A stretch of 64,000 bases of DNA from GCA-2720865 sp047630275 (lineage in GTDB: Bacteria > Bdellovibrionota > Bacteriovoracia > Bacteriovoracales > Bacteriovoracaceae). The position numbers and the translations under genes are program-made. This document shows, piece after piece, positions 8,254 to 16,760 of the stretch; within the stretch, counting starts at the first letter, position 1; each line of letters begins with the position of its first letter. The DNA lies in NCBI GenBank assembly GCA_047630275.1, contig JBLHVN010000001.1, positions 1,116,001 through 1,180,000 of the forward strand, written 5' to 3'. The notes under the pieces are model-generated. The model had not been told where the DNA came from, made no database searches, and saw nothing but the letters and a program-made list of their open reading frames with translations.

Positions 8254-9011
8254 TACTTTTTCTCGTTTAGGGCCCAATCATAAGAGTTCCAACTAGAGTT
8301 TACCTTATCAGCGGCAATCTTCTTTTGAAGGCTCTTATCTTCAGTGATCCTAGTGCTAATAAACTTTAAATAACTTCCATACTTCTTATTAAAGTCATCT
8401 CCATACCACTTAAAGATCTTTGAGAGCCTAAGCTTCTTTTTCTTTTGATCATAGGAGTTCTTATTTTGATCCATTAAGAAAGTCTTAGTGGCAATCTGAA
8501 ATTGTTTTTCAATCTCAGAGGCGCGAAAGGCAAACTTTTGAATAGGAGGGCAACCAATTGAAGCGCAGACCACAGCAAAGTGAATCCTTGGCTCATCAAA
8601 CTTCTTGCGGATCAGATCATGTTCAATCCCATCAAGATGAGTTTGTTTTCCAAAAAGGGTAAAGAACTCTTTTTTCCAAGGGCTCTTTAAGAATCCTCCT
8701 AGGTCCTTGATGCTTTGAGTAGGGTAGTTGTCGATAATAAGCTTAATAGTAAACGCATTATAGGCATTGATTAAAAAGGCCAATCGCTCACCGGCGTTCC
8801 AATTTTCAAAATCAGACTGTTTAACAATTGATAGGCTTGAAAGGTATTTCTTTAGTGGCTCTGGGGAGGCCTTTAACTTTTTATAATCAACAAAAGACTG
8901 GCTGCCCTCAAAATGAACTGAGTCTTTTAAGATCTTTTCAAACTCGCTATGATTATGATCAAAGGCAAATAGGTTTAAACTAATAAAGAAACTTAAGAAT
9001 AAAGTTTTCAT
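8253..9011 (-). CDS. DUF547 secreted protein in the arsM operon
   Basis: 252 residues beginning MKTLFLSFFISLNLFAF (signal peptide, no lipobox). DUF547 hallmarks: LINAYNAFTIKL, PRIHFAVVCASIGCPPI and a FKWYGDDF motif. The ATG at 9011 overlaps the arsM stop (TAATG), and the stop overlaps the next start in the same way, so translation of the three genes is coupled. The mature protein acts outside the cytoplasm while its two partners are cytoplasmic, so it could handle an exported product. Function otherwise unknown. Confidence 0.85.
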   Translation of the reverse strand: MKTLFLSFFISLNLFAFDHNHSEFEKILKDSVHFEGSQSFVDYKKLKASPEPLKKYLSSLSIVKQSDFENWNAGERLAFLINAYNAFTIKLIIDNYPTQSIKDLGGFLKSPWKKEFFTLFGKQTHLDGIEHDLIRKKFDEPRIHFAVVCASIGCPPIQKFAFRASEIEKQFQIATKTFLMDQNKNSYDQKKKKLRLSKIFKWYGDDFNKKYGSYLKFISTRITEDKSLQKKIAADKVNSSWNSYDWALNEKK

Positions 9012-10090
9012 TAACAACAACTCCCGCCGTTACCTGCTTCATCGCTCCCTTTTAGAGGAGCGCTGTTAAAAGGGGCTGAAGTACCGCAGCCTTCAAAGAT
9101 TCCATAGTGAGTTTTAAAATCACCGATATATTCAAAGTGATCTTTAAAGCGAGTGTTTTGAAGCATCTTCCAAGAGTTTCCACAGATCTTAAAGAGGTTG
9201 CCTTTTTCGATCACATGATTTCCATCAAGAACGAAGTTCCTTGGTTCATGTTCAACGGTTCCTTTATAGATAACGGCTTGACCATAATCTTCACAATCGG
9301 CTTCAAGCTCAGGGAGTTTAAAGAGCCTATAAGTGACTGAGTAAAACTTTATGTTTCCAACACGGTCTTCAACTTCCGCTGATTCAATTGTGATTGGAGC
9401 GGTCTCAACAGTCCTTGGATCATTGAAGCCTACTTTCTTAGAAAGAGTGAGAAAGTCATTCCAATAGAGGGCACCGCTTAAGCATTCCCCCCAAAGTACC
9501 TCATCCTCTCGAAGATGTTCAGGAACCCTTCTATCTGAATAAACGTCAGAGAAATAAAGTTCTCCTCCTGGCTTTAATACTCTGTAGGCTTCTTTTAGTA
9601 CGGCCTCTTTATCAGGGCTTAAGTTGATGACACAGTTTGAAACAATGACATCAAAGTAATTATCAGGAAGATCAAGCTCATCGAGCTTTTCAATATAACC
9701 CTTAAGAAATTTTGTATTTGGTTTTTTATAGCCAAATTGTTTGGCGTGATACTCTTCATGATCCTGGGCCACTTTTAGTTGCTCGTCAGTCATATCAACC
9801 CCAACAACTTCTCCTTCTTCACCAACAAGGGCGCTCATGAGATAACAATCTCTTCCTGAACCGCTGCCTAGGTCTAAGACCTTACATCCCTTAAGACCTT
9901 GAGGAATGGTAAGACCACAGCCATAATACTTGGCCATAACCTCATCATGAATAAGGGCCATGATTTCTTTAATATGTTTTGGATAATTAACAATGGTGCA
10001 ACAAGCGTTGGTCTTTAAGTCTTCAGATTTTTGAAGAACCTTCCCATAGTATTCCTGCACATCGATATTCTTTTTGTTGTTTTCAGTCAT
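9011..10090 (-). CDS. arsM: Arsenite S-adenosylmethionine methyltransferase (AS3MT-like)
   Basis: 359 residues. The SAM motif is VLDLGSGSGRDCYL (from residue 71). The conserved arsenic-binding cysteines are present: C30/C31, C58 (KYYGCGL), C153 (SNCVINLSPDK) and C203 (WGECLSGALYW), matching in spacing Cys32, 61, 156 and 206 of human AS3MT. A full-length C-terminal domain ending in GGSCC also resembles the animal enzyme, whereas many bacterial ArsM are shorter. It methylates trivalent arsenic using SAM and thiols. First gene of a coupled operon with DUF547 and radical SAM genes; SD AAAGGG. It is divergent from an ECF sigma factor that may control it. Confidence 0.92.
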   Translation of the reverse strand: MTENNKKNIDVQEYYGKVLQKSEDLKTNACCTIVNYPKHIKEIMALIHDEVMAKYYGCGLTIPQGLKGCKVLDLGSGSGRDCYLMSALVGEEGEVVGVDMTDEQLKVAQDHEEYHAKQFGYKKPNTKFLKGYIEKLDELDLPDNYFDVIVSNCVINLSPDKEAVLKEAYRVLKPGGELYFSDVYSDRRVPEHLREDEVLWGECLSGALYWNDFLTLSKKVGFNDPRTVETAPITIESAEVEDRVGNIKFYSVTYRLFKLPELEADCEDYGQAVIYKGTVEHEPRNFVLDGNHVIEKGNLFKICGNSWKMLQNTRFKDHFEYIGDFKTHYGIFEGCGTSAPFNSAPLKGSDEAGNGGSCC

Positions 10091-10130
10091 AGTATTACCC
10101 TTTATATTATTAGTGGGAGAAGTTGCCTGA

Positions 10131-10139
10131 ATGTTACAT
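10131..10139. promoter_or_regulatory. ATGT-T-ACAT element between arsM and the sigma gene
   Basis: A short near-palindrome 41 nt upstream of arsM. On the minus strand it reads ATGTAACAT and could be the -35 element for the divergently encoded ECF sigma factor or an operator. There is only one copy, so support is weak. Confidence 0.25.
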
Positions 10140-10195
10140 GATGGCCCTTATTATTTCTATTACCTAAGCACCCTGATATTAAAGGCTTGATGCGT

Positions 10196-10786
10196 ATGGC
10201 TAAAAAATTCGAACACTTTCGAAGTCCCGAATTCCTTAAGAAACTTAGAGACCGCGATCATGAGGCCATAACCGAAGTGGTTAACGCTTATACAACTCAT
10301 CTTTATAGAACAGGGATGGGAATGAACATGGCCGAAGAAAAGGTTCAAGACATCTGCCACAATACCTGGGCCACTTTCTTTGAGATCCTTCCTCGATTTG
10401 AAGGGCGCTCCCATGTGAGAACCTTCCTCTTTGGGATCTTTTACAATAAGTGCTCAGAGGCCTTTCGGCAAAATGGAAAGTTTGAAAAGACTGATCCAAT
10501 TGAAGAAGTCATGGAATCAAGATTCTCTGATAATGATCACTGGGAAAACCCCATTAGTGATCCTGAAAGGCATGTGAATGAAATTCAAATGATTGATATT
10601 ATTAAGAAATGTATGGAAGCTCTTCCTCTTCAGCAAAAGGCCGCTTTTACCCTTCGGGTAGTTGAAGAAAAAGACACAGAAGAGGTCTGTAACATTCTAG
10701 ATGTTACAAACACTAATTTAAGACAGCTACTCTTTCGCGGGAAGAATAGGCTGAGAGAGTGTGTTGAGAAGACCGCTCAAATGTAA
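10196..10786 (+). CDS. ECF-type RNA polymerase sigma factor
   Basis: About 196 residues with sigma region 2 (ITEVVNAYTTHLYRTG, then QDICHNTWATFFEILPRFEGRSHVRTFLFGIFYNKC, the -10 recognition helix) and region 4 (CMEALPLQQKAAFTLRVVEEKDTEEVCNILDVTNTNLRQLLFRGKNRLRECV, the -35 helix-turn-helix). There are no regions 1 or 3, typical of ECF sigmas. TTG at 10187 and ATGs at 10190 and 10196 are in frame; 10196 sits best behind AAAGG. The gene for its likely anti-sigma follows, and the arsM operon runs divergently, so it probably directs that operon (inference). Confidence 0.88.
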   Translation: MAKKFEHFRSPEFLKKLRDRDHEAITEVVNAYTTHLYRTGMGMNMAEEKVQDICHNTWATFFEILPRFEGRSHVRTFLFGIFYNKCSEAFRQNGKFEKTDPIEEVMESRFSDNDHWENPISDPERHVNEIQMIDIIKKCMEALPLQQKAAFTLRVVEEKDTEEVCNILDVTNTNLRQLLFRGKNRLRECVEKTAQM

Positions 10787-10798
10787 GGGGAGGTACCC

Positions 10799-11050
10799 TT
10801 GAAGATCATGTTTAGCTGTAAAGAAATGACTGAGATATGCTGTGATGATGACCGCAAGCTTAGCATGACCGAGAAAATGATGTTTTTTCTGCATATCGGA
10901 ATGTGTAAGGCCTGCGCTTTATATAAGAAGCAAGTGGAATTCATGAGCAAAGTCATGAAAAAGACGATCCTTGAAAGATCAGTCGTTGACGAAGAAAAAG
11001 TCTCAAAATTAGAAAAAGATATCATCGAAAAGATGTCAAAAGGGGCATAA
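10799..11050 (+). CDS. Small zinc-finger anti-sigma-like protein (zf-HC2 type)
   Basis: 83 residues with no membrane segment. The pattern CKEMTEICCDDD followed by HIGMCKAC (HxxxCxxC) is that of zinc-binding anti-sigma domains. The remainder is a charged helix. It starts with TTG at 10799 behind an excellent GGGGAGG site, 12 nt after the sigma gene, so the two are co-expressed. A soluble zinc anti-sigma can sense thiol-reactive agents; arsenite attacking the Cys cluster would make sense here, but this is conjecture. Confidence 0.75.
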   Translation: MKIMFSCKEMTEICCDDDRKLSMTEKMMFFLHIGMCKACALYKKQVEFMSKVMKKTILERSVVDEEKVSKLEKDIIEKMSKGA

Positions 11051-11095
11051 AACCTTTATGATTAATATGTATTTATTCATAAGAAGGTTTGAATC

Positions 11096-12181
11096 TTGTC
11101 CACAACCGTAAACTTTGAATCATTAATTACCTGGTGCCCCCAGGCTTTTGTCTTTGCTGATCTTGAGGGGAAAATCCTCTTTAGCAATCCAGCAGCGGAT
11201 AAGCTCTATGGCTATGATGAAAAAGAGTTGCTTGGTAAAGACGTAGATATCTTTAATTCTCACCTTACTCATAATACTGAAGAAATTGTTGAGGCCATCA
11301 AGAACACTGGTTCTTGGATGGGTGAGATTATTCAAAAGAGAAAGGATAATTCAACCTTTCATGCAGAGCTTTCTGTTAACTTAGTTTTTGAAGGGGGAAA
11401 CCCAACGGGGCTTTGCTCTTATAGTAGAGATATCTCTGATAAAAAAGAAGCTGAGAAAAGCATCCTCGATCAGCGAGCCCTTTTAGCCGCTTCTTCAAAG
11501 CTCTCTGCAGTTGGGGAGATGGCCGCGGGGATTGCTCATGAAATGAACAATCCTTTAGCAATCATTTCAGCAAAGGCTCAACTCTTAAGAAAGATGAATG
11601 AAAAAGGAAAGCTAGGTCCTGAGAAAATATCTCTTGAAGTTGATGATATCCTTCATACTTGTAATAGAATTTCCCTTATCATTAAAGGCTTAAAGTCTAT
11701 CTCAAGAGATAGCACCAAGGATGCTAAAGAGCCTGTCACTTTGCACTCCGTTGTCATGGACGCTCTTCACCTTTGTCAGCAGCGATTTAAGATCAACAAT
11801 ATAAACTTTAATATAGACCTTGGCCCTTCACCTGAGACAATCGTTTTAGTAAGACCTGGGCAGATTAGCCAAGTCCTCTTAAATCTTTTGAATAATTCCT
11901 TCGACGCCGTTAAAGAGAGTAAGGAAAAAGAAATTTCTTTAACCATTCATGAAGATGATAAAAAAGTTTTCTTAGAAGTTGAAAATAATGGTGAGACTAT
12001 TGAAGAAGACCTTCGGGATAAGATCATGGAGCCTTTTTTCACAACCAAAGAAGCGGGAAAAGGAACGGGGCTTGGTCTTAGTATTTCAAAGAAGATTATG
12101 GAAGGGCATGGAGGGGAGCTTTTATTAAAAGATGCTCCTAAGACTTGTTTTGTTGTCTCTTTAAATAAAGAACCTATTTAA
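11096..12181 (+). CDS. PAS-domain histidine kinase (orphan)
   Basis: 361 residues. PAS domain about residues 5-115 (AFVFADLEGKILFSNPAA, GYDEKELLG, then CSYSRDISDKK), HisKA dimerisation helix with phospho-acceptor His148 in GIAHEMNNPL, and HATPase with N box (QVLLNLLNNSFDAV) and G2 box (GKGTGLGLSI). No membrane segment or receiver domain, and no response regulator gene next to it, so it is a soluble orphan kinase of the NtrB/PAS-HK type. It starts at TTG 11096 behind AAGAAGG. The 3' end overlaps the convergent hydroxylase gene by 8 bp. Confidence 0.9.
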   Translation: MSTTVNFESLITWCPQAFVFADLEGKILFSNPAADKLYGYDEKELLGKDVDIFNSHLTHNTEEIVEAIKNTGSWMGEIIQKRKDNSTFHAELSVNLVFEGGNPTGLCSYSRDISDKKEAEKSILDQRALLAASSKLSAVGEMAAGIAHEMNNPLAIISAKAQLLRKMNEKGKLGPEKISLEVDDILHTCNRISLIIKGLKSISRDSTKDAKEPVTLHSVVMDALHLCQQRFKINNINFNIDLGPSPETIVLVRPGQISQVLLNLLNNSFDAVKESKEKEISLTIHEDDKKVFLEVENNGETIEEDLRDKIMEPFFTTKEAGKGTGLGLSISKKIMEGHGGELLLKDAPKTCFVVSLNKEPI

Positions 12182-12947
12182 TAAAGGGCTGCTTTAGAAG
12201 GCTTAAGAGTTCTTGATCTTTATCCCTTTGATACATTCTTTGCCCAATAATTTTTTTAGATTTCCAAGACTCTGTATAGGTTTTAAAGATCCTATCCCAA
12301 AAAGAGAAGTTAAAGCCATAGTTAGAATCTGATTCATACCTTTCTTCTGAATGGTGGATAATATGCATTTGTGGGGTAACAAAAACGTACCTTAAAAGCT
12401 TCTCCACTCTTGGGTGAATATAAAGATTGGCATGATTGAAGATGGCCATAGATGAGAGGATGAGCTCAAAGACTAAGACTCCTTTAGGATCAGCGCCCAT
12501 TAAACTGATAACCATAGATTTCAGCATCATTGAAAGGATGATTTCAACAGGGTGAAAACGAAGGGCCGAAGTTATATCAAGGTCTCTATCACTATGATGG
12601 ACTTGATGAAACTTCCAGAGAAAGGGGATCTTATGAGTGAGAATATGTTGGTAGTATATAACAAGGTCTAAGAAGATGATGGTTAGGATAACCTTTGGAA
12701 TATAAGAGAGACCCATCCAATTAAAGATGCCAAAGTTATTGACCTCACACCAATAGGCCACTCCAACGGCGCCCATAGGAAAGACGAACTTAACCAGAAT
12801 TGTTCCAAGTACTATAATTGAGATATTCGAAGGCCATCTTTCAGAACGTTTCTTTAAGCGGTTACGGTATTCAAAGGAGGCCTCTAAGAAACCAATAGTT
12901 AATAGGGATAAAAGAAAGATTAGGGGTCTTATAAGTCCTTCGTTCAT
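12174..12947 (-). CDS. Sterol desaturase / fatty-acid hydroxylase family membrane enzyme
   Basis: 257 residues with about four to five membrane helices and the di-iron His clusters of the family: HILTH, HQVHH, a single HP motif (LRFHPVE) and HIIHH. Such enzymes hydroxylate or desaturate lipid chains or sterol-like molecules at the membrane, using oxygen. The substrate is not predictable. It begins 4 nt after the stop of the matrixin-like protease gene, so the two are probably co-transcribed. Confidence 0.85.
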   Translation of the reverse strand: MNEGLIRPLIFLLSLLTIGFLEASFEYRNRLKKRSERWPSNISIIVLGTILVKFVFPMGAVGVAYWCEVNNFGIFNWMGLSYIPKVILTIIFLDLVIYYQHILTHKIPFLWKFHQVHHSDRDLDITSALRFHPVEIILSMMLKSMVISLMGADPKGVLVFELILSSMAIFNHANLYIHPRVEKLLRYVFVTPQMHIIHHSEERYESDSNYGFNFSFWDRIFKTYTESWKSKKIIGQRMYQRDKDQELLSLLKQPFIK

Positions 12948-12951
12948 GACT

Positions 12952-13791
12952 CTAGTGTACTAGAACTTTTTCTTTGTTGATATAGTGATGACAAGATCCA
13001 TCAGCGCGAAGCTCAAAGGTGCCACTAACTTCAGCCCCTTCATCAGGATTAGGAGAGTATGCAGCAAAGCCCCCTCCGCCACCAGTAAGAGGAGCGCCTA
13101 CGTAGTAGAGATCAGCAACTGAAGCAACATCGGCCGCAGTAACAGATCTTTTATTTTCAGTAATCCCAAGAAAGGGCTGCATGATTGAAGGCTGATCCCA
13201 GTCCCAGTTATGAGGAAGACCAATTAGATGACCTTGCTCGTGCAAGATAACAGAGTGAAGGTCATAGGCCGTGTTATCTGTCTTATCTGTTGAAAAATTA
13301 TAATCACGATAATTAACGATAATATCGGCATGCTGAAGCTCTACATACTCACTTGAAGTTCCCACATTCCTTCTAAAGCCAAAGAACTGAGTGATAGCAA
13401 GGGCACTGGAGCTTACGTTTGAAAACCAAGTAAAGCTTTTATAGATTCCCATTTGACCATCTCTAAAACTTGAGACATCTCCATAGGCCAAGTTGCTTAC
13501 TGTATCACTTGGTACTTTTAAAAAAGTATAAGAATGAGAGTCATTCCAAAGCTTAGACATTTGATCAATAGGATGGCGTCCATTGGCATCTAAATCTGCA
13601 GCACCAAAGTCATTGGTAAAGGACTCTGAAGTCTTTAAATCTAAGGGGGCAGATAAAGTCGCAGCGGACCATCTGATAGGAGTTCCTGCAGCGATAGGGC
13701 CTGAGCCACCAGTTGAGATCTTAGCGGATCCTTGCTTTTCTAAACAAGAACTAAGAAACCCGAGTAGTAGGATAAGAGTTAGATATCTCAC
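12952..13791 (-). CDS. Matrixin-like zinc metalloprotease lipoprotein
   Basis: 279 residues. Lipoprotein signal (LLLGFLSSC), then a metzincin-type catalytic site VILHEQGHLIGLPHNWD (HExxHxxGxxH) with the downstream Met-turn SIMQP. It belongs to the M10-like secreted proteases and should be anchored in the outer membrane or periplasm. Start is GTG at 13791. A GATAAT box lies 6 nt upstream of it with no clear ribosome-binding site, suggesting a leaderless mRNA. It precedes the fatty-acid hydroxylase gene by 4 nt. A role in digesting protein outside the cell is likely. Confidence 0.85.
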   Translation of the reverse strand: MRYLTLILLLGFLSSCLEKQGSAKISTGGSGPIAAGTPIRWSAATLSAPLDLKTSESFTNDFGAADLDANGRHPIDQMSKLWNDSHSYTFLKVPSDTVSNLAYGDVSSFRDGQMGIYKSFTWFSNVSSSALAITQFFGFRRNVGTSSEYVELQHADIIVNYRDYNFSTDKTDNTAYDLHSVILHEQGHLIGLPHNWDWDQPSIMQPFLGITENKRSVTAADVASVADLYYVGAPLTGGGGGFAAYSPNPDEGAEVSGTFELRADGSCHHYINKEKVLVH

Positions 13792-13862
13792 ACCTACATT
13801 ATCGGGTAATCTCAGAGTTTCTTGAGTGAATTACTCTTTATATTTGACTACAAAACAAGGAC

Positions 13863-14507
13863 TTAGCTATTTGCCTTGGCATGATCAGATAAAAAAGCTT
13901 CAAGGCCCCTGTCAGTAAGGGGATGCTTGTATAATGACTCGATAACTTTGTAAGGCATAGTCGCTACGTCTGCTCCAACAAGAGTGCAATCTCTTAGGTG
14001 AAGAGGATGACGAATTGAGGCAGCTAAGATCTTAGTGGTAAAACCATAGTTATCATAAACCACTCTGATCTCTTCGATCAGTTGCATTCCGTTATGACCG
14101 ATATCATCGAGCCTTCCAAGAAAGGGAGAGATATAAGTCGCCCCGGCCTTAGCCGCTAGGAGGGCTTGGTTAGAGCTAAAGCATAGTGTCACGTTGGTCT
14201 TGATGTCATCCTTGCTTAAAGTAGCGCAGGCAGCAATTCCAGCTTCTGTTAAAGGAAGCTTAACAACGATGTTTTCGTGCCATTTAGCAATTTCGTAGGC
14301 TTCTTTAAGCATTCCGTCTGTATCAGTTGAAATAACTTCTGCTGAGATAGGACCATTGATGATCCCGCAAATTTCCTTGATAACATCGGCCTGGCTTCTA
14401 CCAGACTTTGCTATAAGAGAAGGATTCGTAGTAACTCCGTCAATTATTCCCCATTTTGCTGCTTCTTTAATCTCGTCAACCATTCCGGTATCAATAAAAA
14501 ACTCCAC
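13863..14507 (-). CDS. tal: Transaldolase (small TalC type)
   Basis: 214 residues, the short (beta/alpha)8 transaldolase class: MEFFIDTGMVDEI, GVTTNPSLIAKSG, catalytic Lys in NIVVKLPLT, and KTNVTLCFSSNQALLAAKAG. At the positions that separate fructose-6-phosphate aldolase (Gln and Tyr) from transaldolase (Glu and Phe) this protein has Glu (SAEVIST) and Phe (SPFLGRLDD), so transaldolase in the non-oxidative pentose phosphate pathway is the better call. It starts with GTG at 14507 behind AAGGAG. Single gene, not in an operon with its neighbours. Confidence 0.9.
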   Translation of the reverse strand: MEFFIDTGMVDEIKEAAKWGIIDGVTTNPSLIAKSGRSQADVIKEICGIINGPISAEVISTDTDGMLKEAYEIAKWHENIVVKLPLTEAGIAACATLSKDDIKTNVTLCFSSNQALLAAKAGATYISPFLGRLDDIGHNGMQLIEEIRVVYDNYGFTTKILAASIRHPLHLRDCTLVGADVATMPYKVIESLYKHPLTDRGLEAFLSDHAKANS

Positions 14508-14571
14508 TTAGGACTCCTTTTCTTCTTATGTTATAATGGAGAGACATTAGCTGTTTTTACTTAAAAAGGAA

Positions 14572-15354
14572 ATGGATCAGTTGCATTATAAGTTCGCCCT
14601 CATAGTATTCTTGATTTCTATTAATGCTGTTGCTCAAAGTGGCTTAACAGAAGAAGACCGCTTTAAGATTGAGAAGCTTGATAGCTGGTATGATAATGAA
14701 TACGACTACTCTCAGTTCACAGGGAGAGTTTCAGATAGAGATAAGGGATCAAATATTCTTAAGATCTCTTCAGAAGATAAGAATATAAAATTCTTTAGAG
14801 CAGGGGATAAGGTTAACTTCACGGTGGCCTCAAAAGATACTGACTATTGCCAAGGCTACGTAAGGAACGTGGAAGAGAAGTTCTTTGTGATCTTTGTTAA
14901 AGACCTATATTCCTGTTGGAATGATAGTGATTACTTTAGAAGAGGAACACTACTTCACTTTAATTCAAAACAACTTCTAAGCAGAGTGAAAGAAGCCTCT
15001 AAATATAGAATTGTTCTTTTAAAAAGAAAGAAGGATTTCTTCAAGCAACTCAATAACGTAAATCATTTTATCTGGAGTTATGATCAACAAAAGGTTTTAA
15101 CCGCAAGTGATTATGATTTAAAGATCGTTGAAATAGAAAAGGGTAAGCAAAAGGCCCTTGAGATGCTATTAGCTAAAAAACAAGATCAGATAAGACTTCA
15201 AAAAGAACTGATCAGAAGACTTAGTGAACTCGACCAAGAGCTTGGTCATTACCGCATTGAAAGAGATGATCTTTTAGTTGACCGCTGGCATCTTGATCAC
15301 GACCTTGGATTACCCGTGGGAAAACGTCCACAAAAGCTAAGGGCTAAAAAATAG
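14572..15354 (+). CDS. Secreted protein with C-terminal coiled coil, unknown function
   Basis: 260 residues. Signal peptide to about residue 22 (VFLISINAVAQS), a beta-rich middle with a Cys pair (DTDYCQGYV, LYSCWND) and a long C-terminal charged helix (about residues 190-250, KQDQIRLQKELIRRLSELDQEL) likely to form a coiled coil. The middle reads like a small barrel (KVNFTVASKDTDYCQGYVRNVEEKFFVIFV). I do not recognise a family. A TATAAT lies upstream near 14530 and AAAAAGGA precedes the ATG. Periplasmic location is likely. Confidence 0.65.
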   Translation: MDQLHYKFALIVFLISINAVAQSGLTEEDRFKIEKLDSWYDNEYDYSQFTGRVSDRDKGSNILKISSEDKNIKFFRAGDKVNFTVASKDTDYCQGYVRNVEEKFFVIFVKDLYSCWNDSDYFRRGTLLHFNSKQLLSRVKEASKYRIVLLKRKKDFFKQLNNVNHFIWSYDQQKVLTASDYDLKIVEIEKGKQKALEMLLAKKQDQIRLQKELIRRLSELDQELGHYRIERDDLLVDRWHLDHDLGLPVGKRPQKLRAKK

Positions 15355-15476
15355 GTTCATTTTAGAATTTGAAATGGCATCTTTTTCCGTATCCACCCTG
15401 TTCATGGGGCTTTCCTTACTTCAGTAGAAATTAATGGCGAAGAGTAGGCATACAAACCTACAACAGTGAGCCTGCA

Positions 15477-16748
15477 ATGAAACTCTCTGGAACATGTACC
15501 CGCCTTTTAGGCGTCGCTCTTCTAGTTACTTCTCTTTACTCAGCCCAAGCCTTAGCTTGTGTCGATGGACATGGATTCCTTCCTAAGAACGATATGAAGA
15601 TCCCGCCCTTTGATAAGTTTGAAAAGAGGTTAAAAGGTCTTCAAGGAATTGATGAGTCTGAATTCAATATGGTCTTAGATAAGATCAAAGCCGTTTATGA
15701 CCCTATTGTAAGACAACATGGTGGAAACTTAGTCTTTCAAAGAGAATGGAATAATTCTGAAGTGAATGCTTACGCTGAAAGGCAAGGCAATAACTATATA
15801 GTTAAGATGTTTGGAGGACTTGCTCGTCACCAGGTTATGACCTCTGATGGATTTGCCCTCGTTGCTTGTCATGAAGTAGGTCACCATATTGGTGGCTCTC
15901 CTAAGTACCCAGGACAATGGGCCGCTAGTGAAGGACAGTCTGATTACTTTGCTAATCTTAAATGCCTAAGAAAGGTTTTTAGAAAAGATGATAATAAAGA
16001 CATCATCAAGAATATGAATATACCAGCAACCGTTAAAACAAAGTGTGAAGCTAGTTTTAAAAATGAAGATGAGCAGGCCCTTTGCCAGAGAATCTCAATG
16101 GCAGGCCTCTCAGCCGCTTCACTTTTTTCAAATGGAAACAATCCTGAATTCAACAGACCTGATCCAAATGTAGTTAGCACTACCTATCATAAGCATCCGG
16201 CTCCTCAGTGCCGTCTTGATACTTACTTTGCTGGTTCTATCTGTCCAGTCGATGATGACGATGAGATTGGTCAATCAAATCCTAATAAAGGAACTTGTAA
16301 TAGAGAAGATACAACTTACGCCTATGGTTATAGACCTCTTTGCTGGTACAAGCCAACTACTGGTGGCGGTGGAGGTGACAATGGTGGCGGGGACACCGAT
16401 GTTCCGACTCCTACTGTGAACGGACAAACTAGTATTGTGGTGAATAACCCAAACCAGATGATTCCGATCTATATTAATGTCTCAAAGATCTCTGGAGCAA
16501 AAGGCTTTGTGCTTGAAGCAACTAAGCCGAATACGACTTTCTCAAACCCTAATGGGAATAATATCGATCAAATCAATGGGGGAGGTTATGAAGTGATTTC
16601 GGCCAAAAAAGGAACTTACCGTTTAGTGCCTGCTAGGCAGCTTCCAGGCTGGGGAACTTATCAGTTTAGAGTGCTCCCATTAGATAGGAACAGAAGAGTT
16701 ATTGGCAATTTCTCAGACTCTGTTAATATATCAATACAGCCTCAGTAA
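15477..16748 (+). CDS. Secreted gluzincin-type zinc protease with C-terminal beta domain
   Basis: 423 residues. Signal peptide, then a catalytic domain with HEVGHHIGG and a downstream Glu in the SEGQSDYFAN helix (HExxH...E, gluzincin pattern, M48-like). Conserved Cys residues suggest disulfides and an exported enzyme. A Gly-rich linker (about residues 295-310) joins a C-terminal beta-sandwich-like domain of about 110 residues that may bind substrate or surface. It is likely an extracellular or periplasmic protease. No strong SD is seen before the ATG. Confidence 0.8.
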   Translation: MKLSGTCTRLLGVALLVTSLYSAQALACVDGHGFLPKNDMKIPPFDKFEKRLKGLQGIDESEFNMVLDKIKAVYDPIVRQHGGNLVFQREWNNSEVNAYAERQGNNYIVKMFGGLARHQVMTSDGFALVACHEVGHHIGGSPKYPGQWAASEGQSDYFANLKCLRKVFRKDDNKDIIKNMNIPATVKTKCEASFKNEDEQALCQRISMAGLSAASLFSNGNNPEFNRPDPNVVSTTYHKHPAPQCRLDTYFAGSICPVDDDDEIGQSNPNKGTCNREDTTYAYGYRPLCWYKPTTGGGGGDNGGGDTDVPTPTVNGQTSIVVNNPNQMIPIYINVSKISGAKGFVLEATKPNTTFSNPNGNNIDQINGGGYEVISAKKGTYRLVPARQLPGWGTYQFRVLPLDRNRRVIGNFSDSVNISIQPQ

Positions 16749-16760
16749 CGACTAAAACTT

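Noticed and set aside
13863..14507. Fructose-6-phosphate aldolase
   Set aside because: The diagnostic Gln and Tyr are Glu and Phe, as in transaldolase.
15355..15476. Possible riboswitch before the zinc protease gene (GTAGG/CCTAC stem)
   Set aside because: The stem is only 5 bp and the conserved core of GEMM or other known classes is missing.
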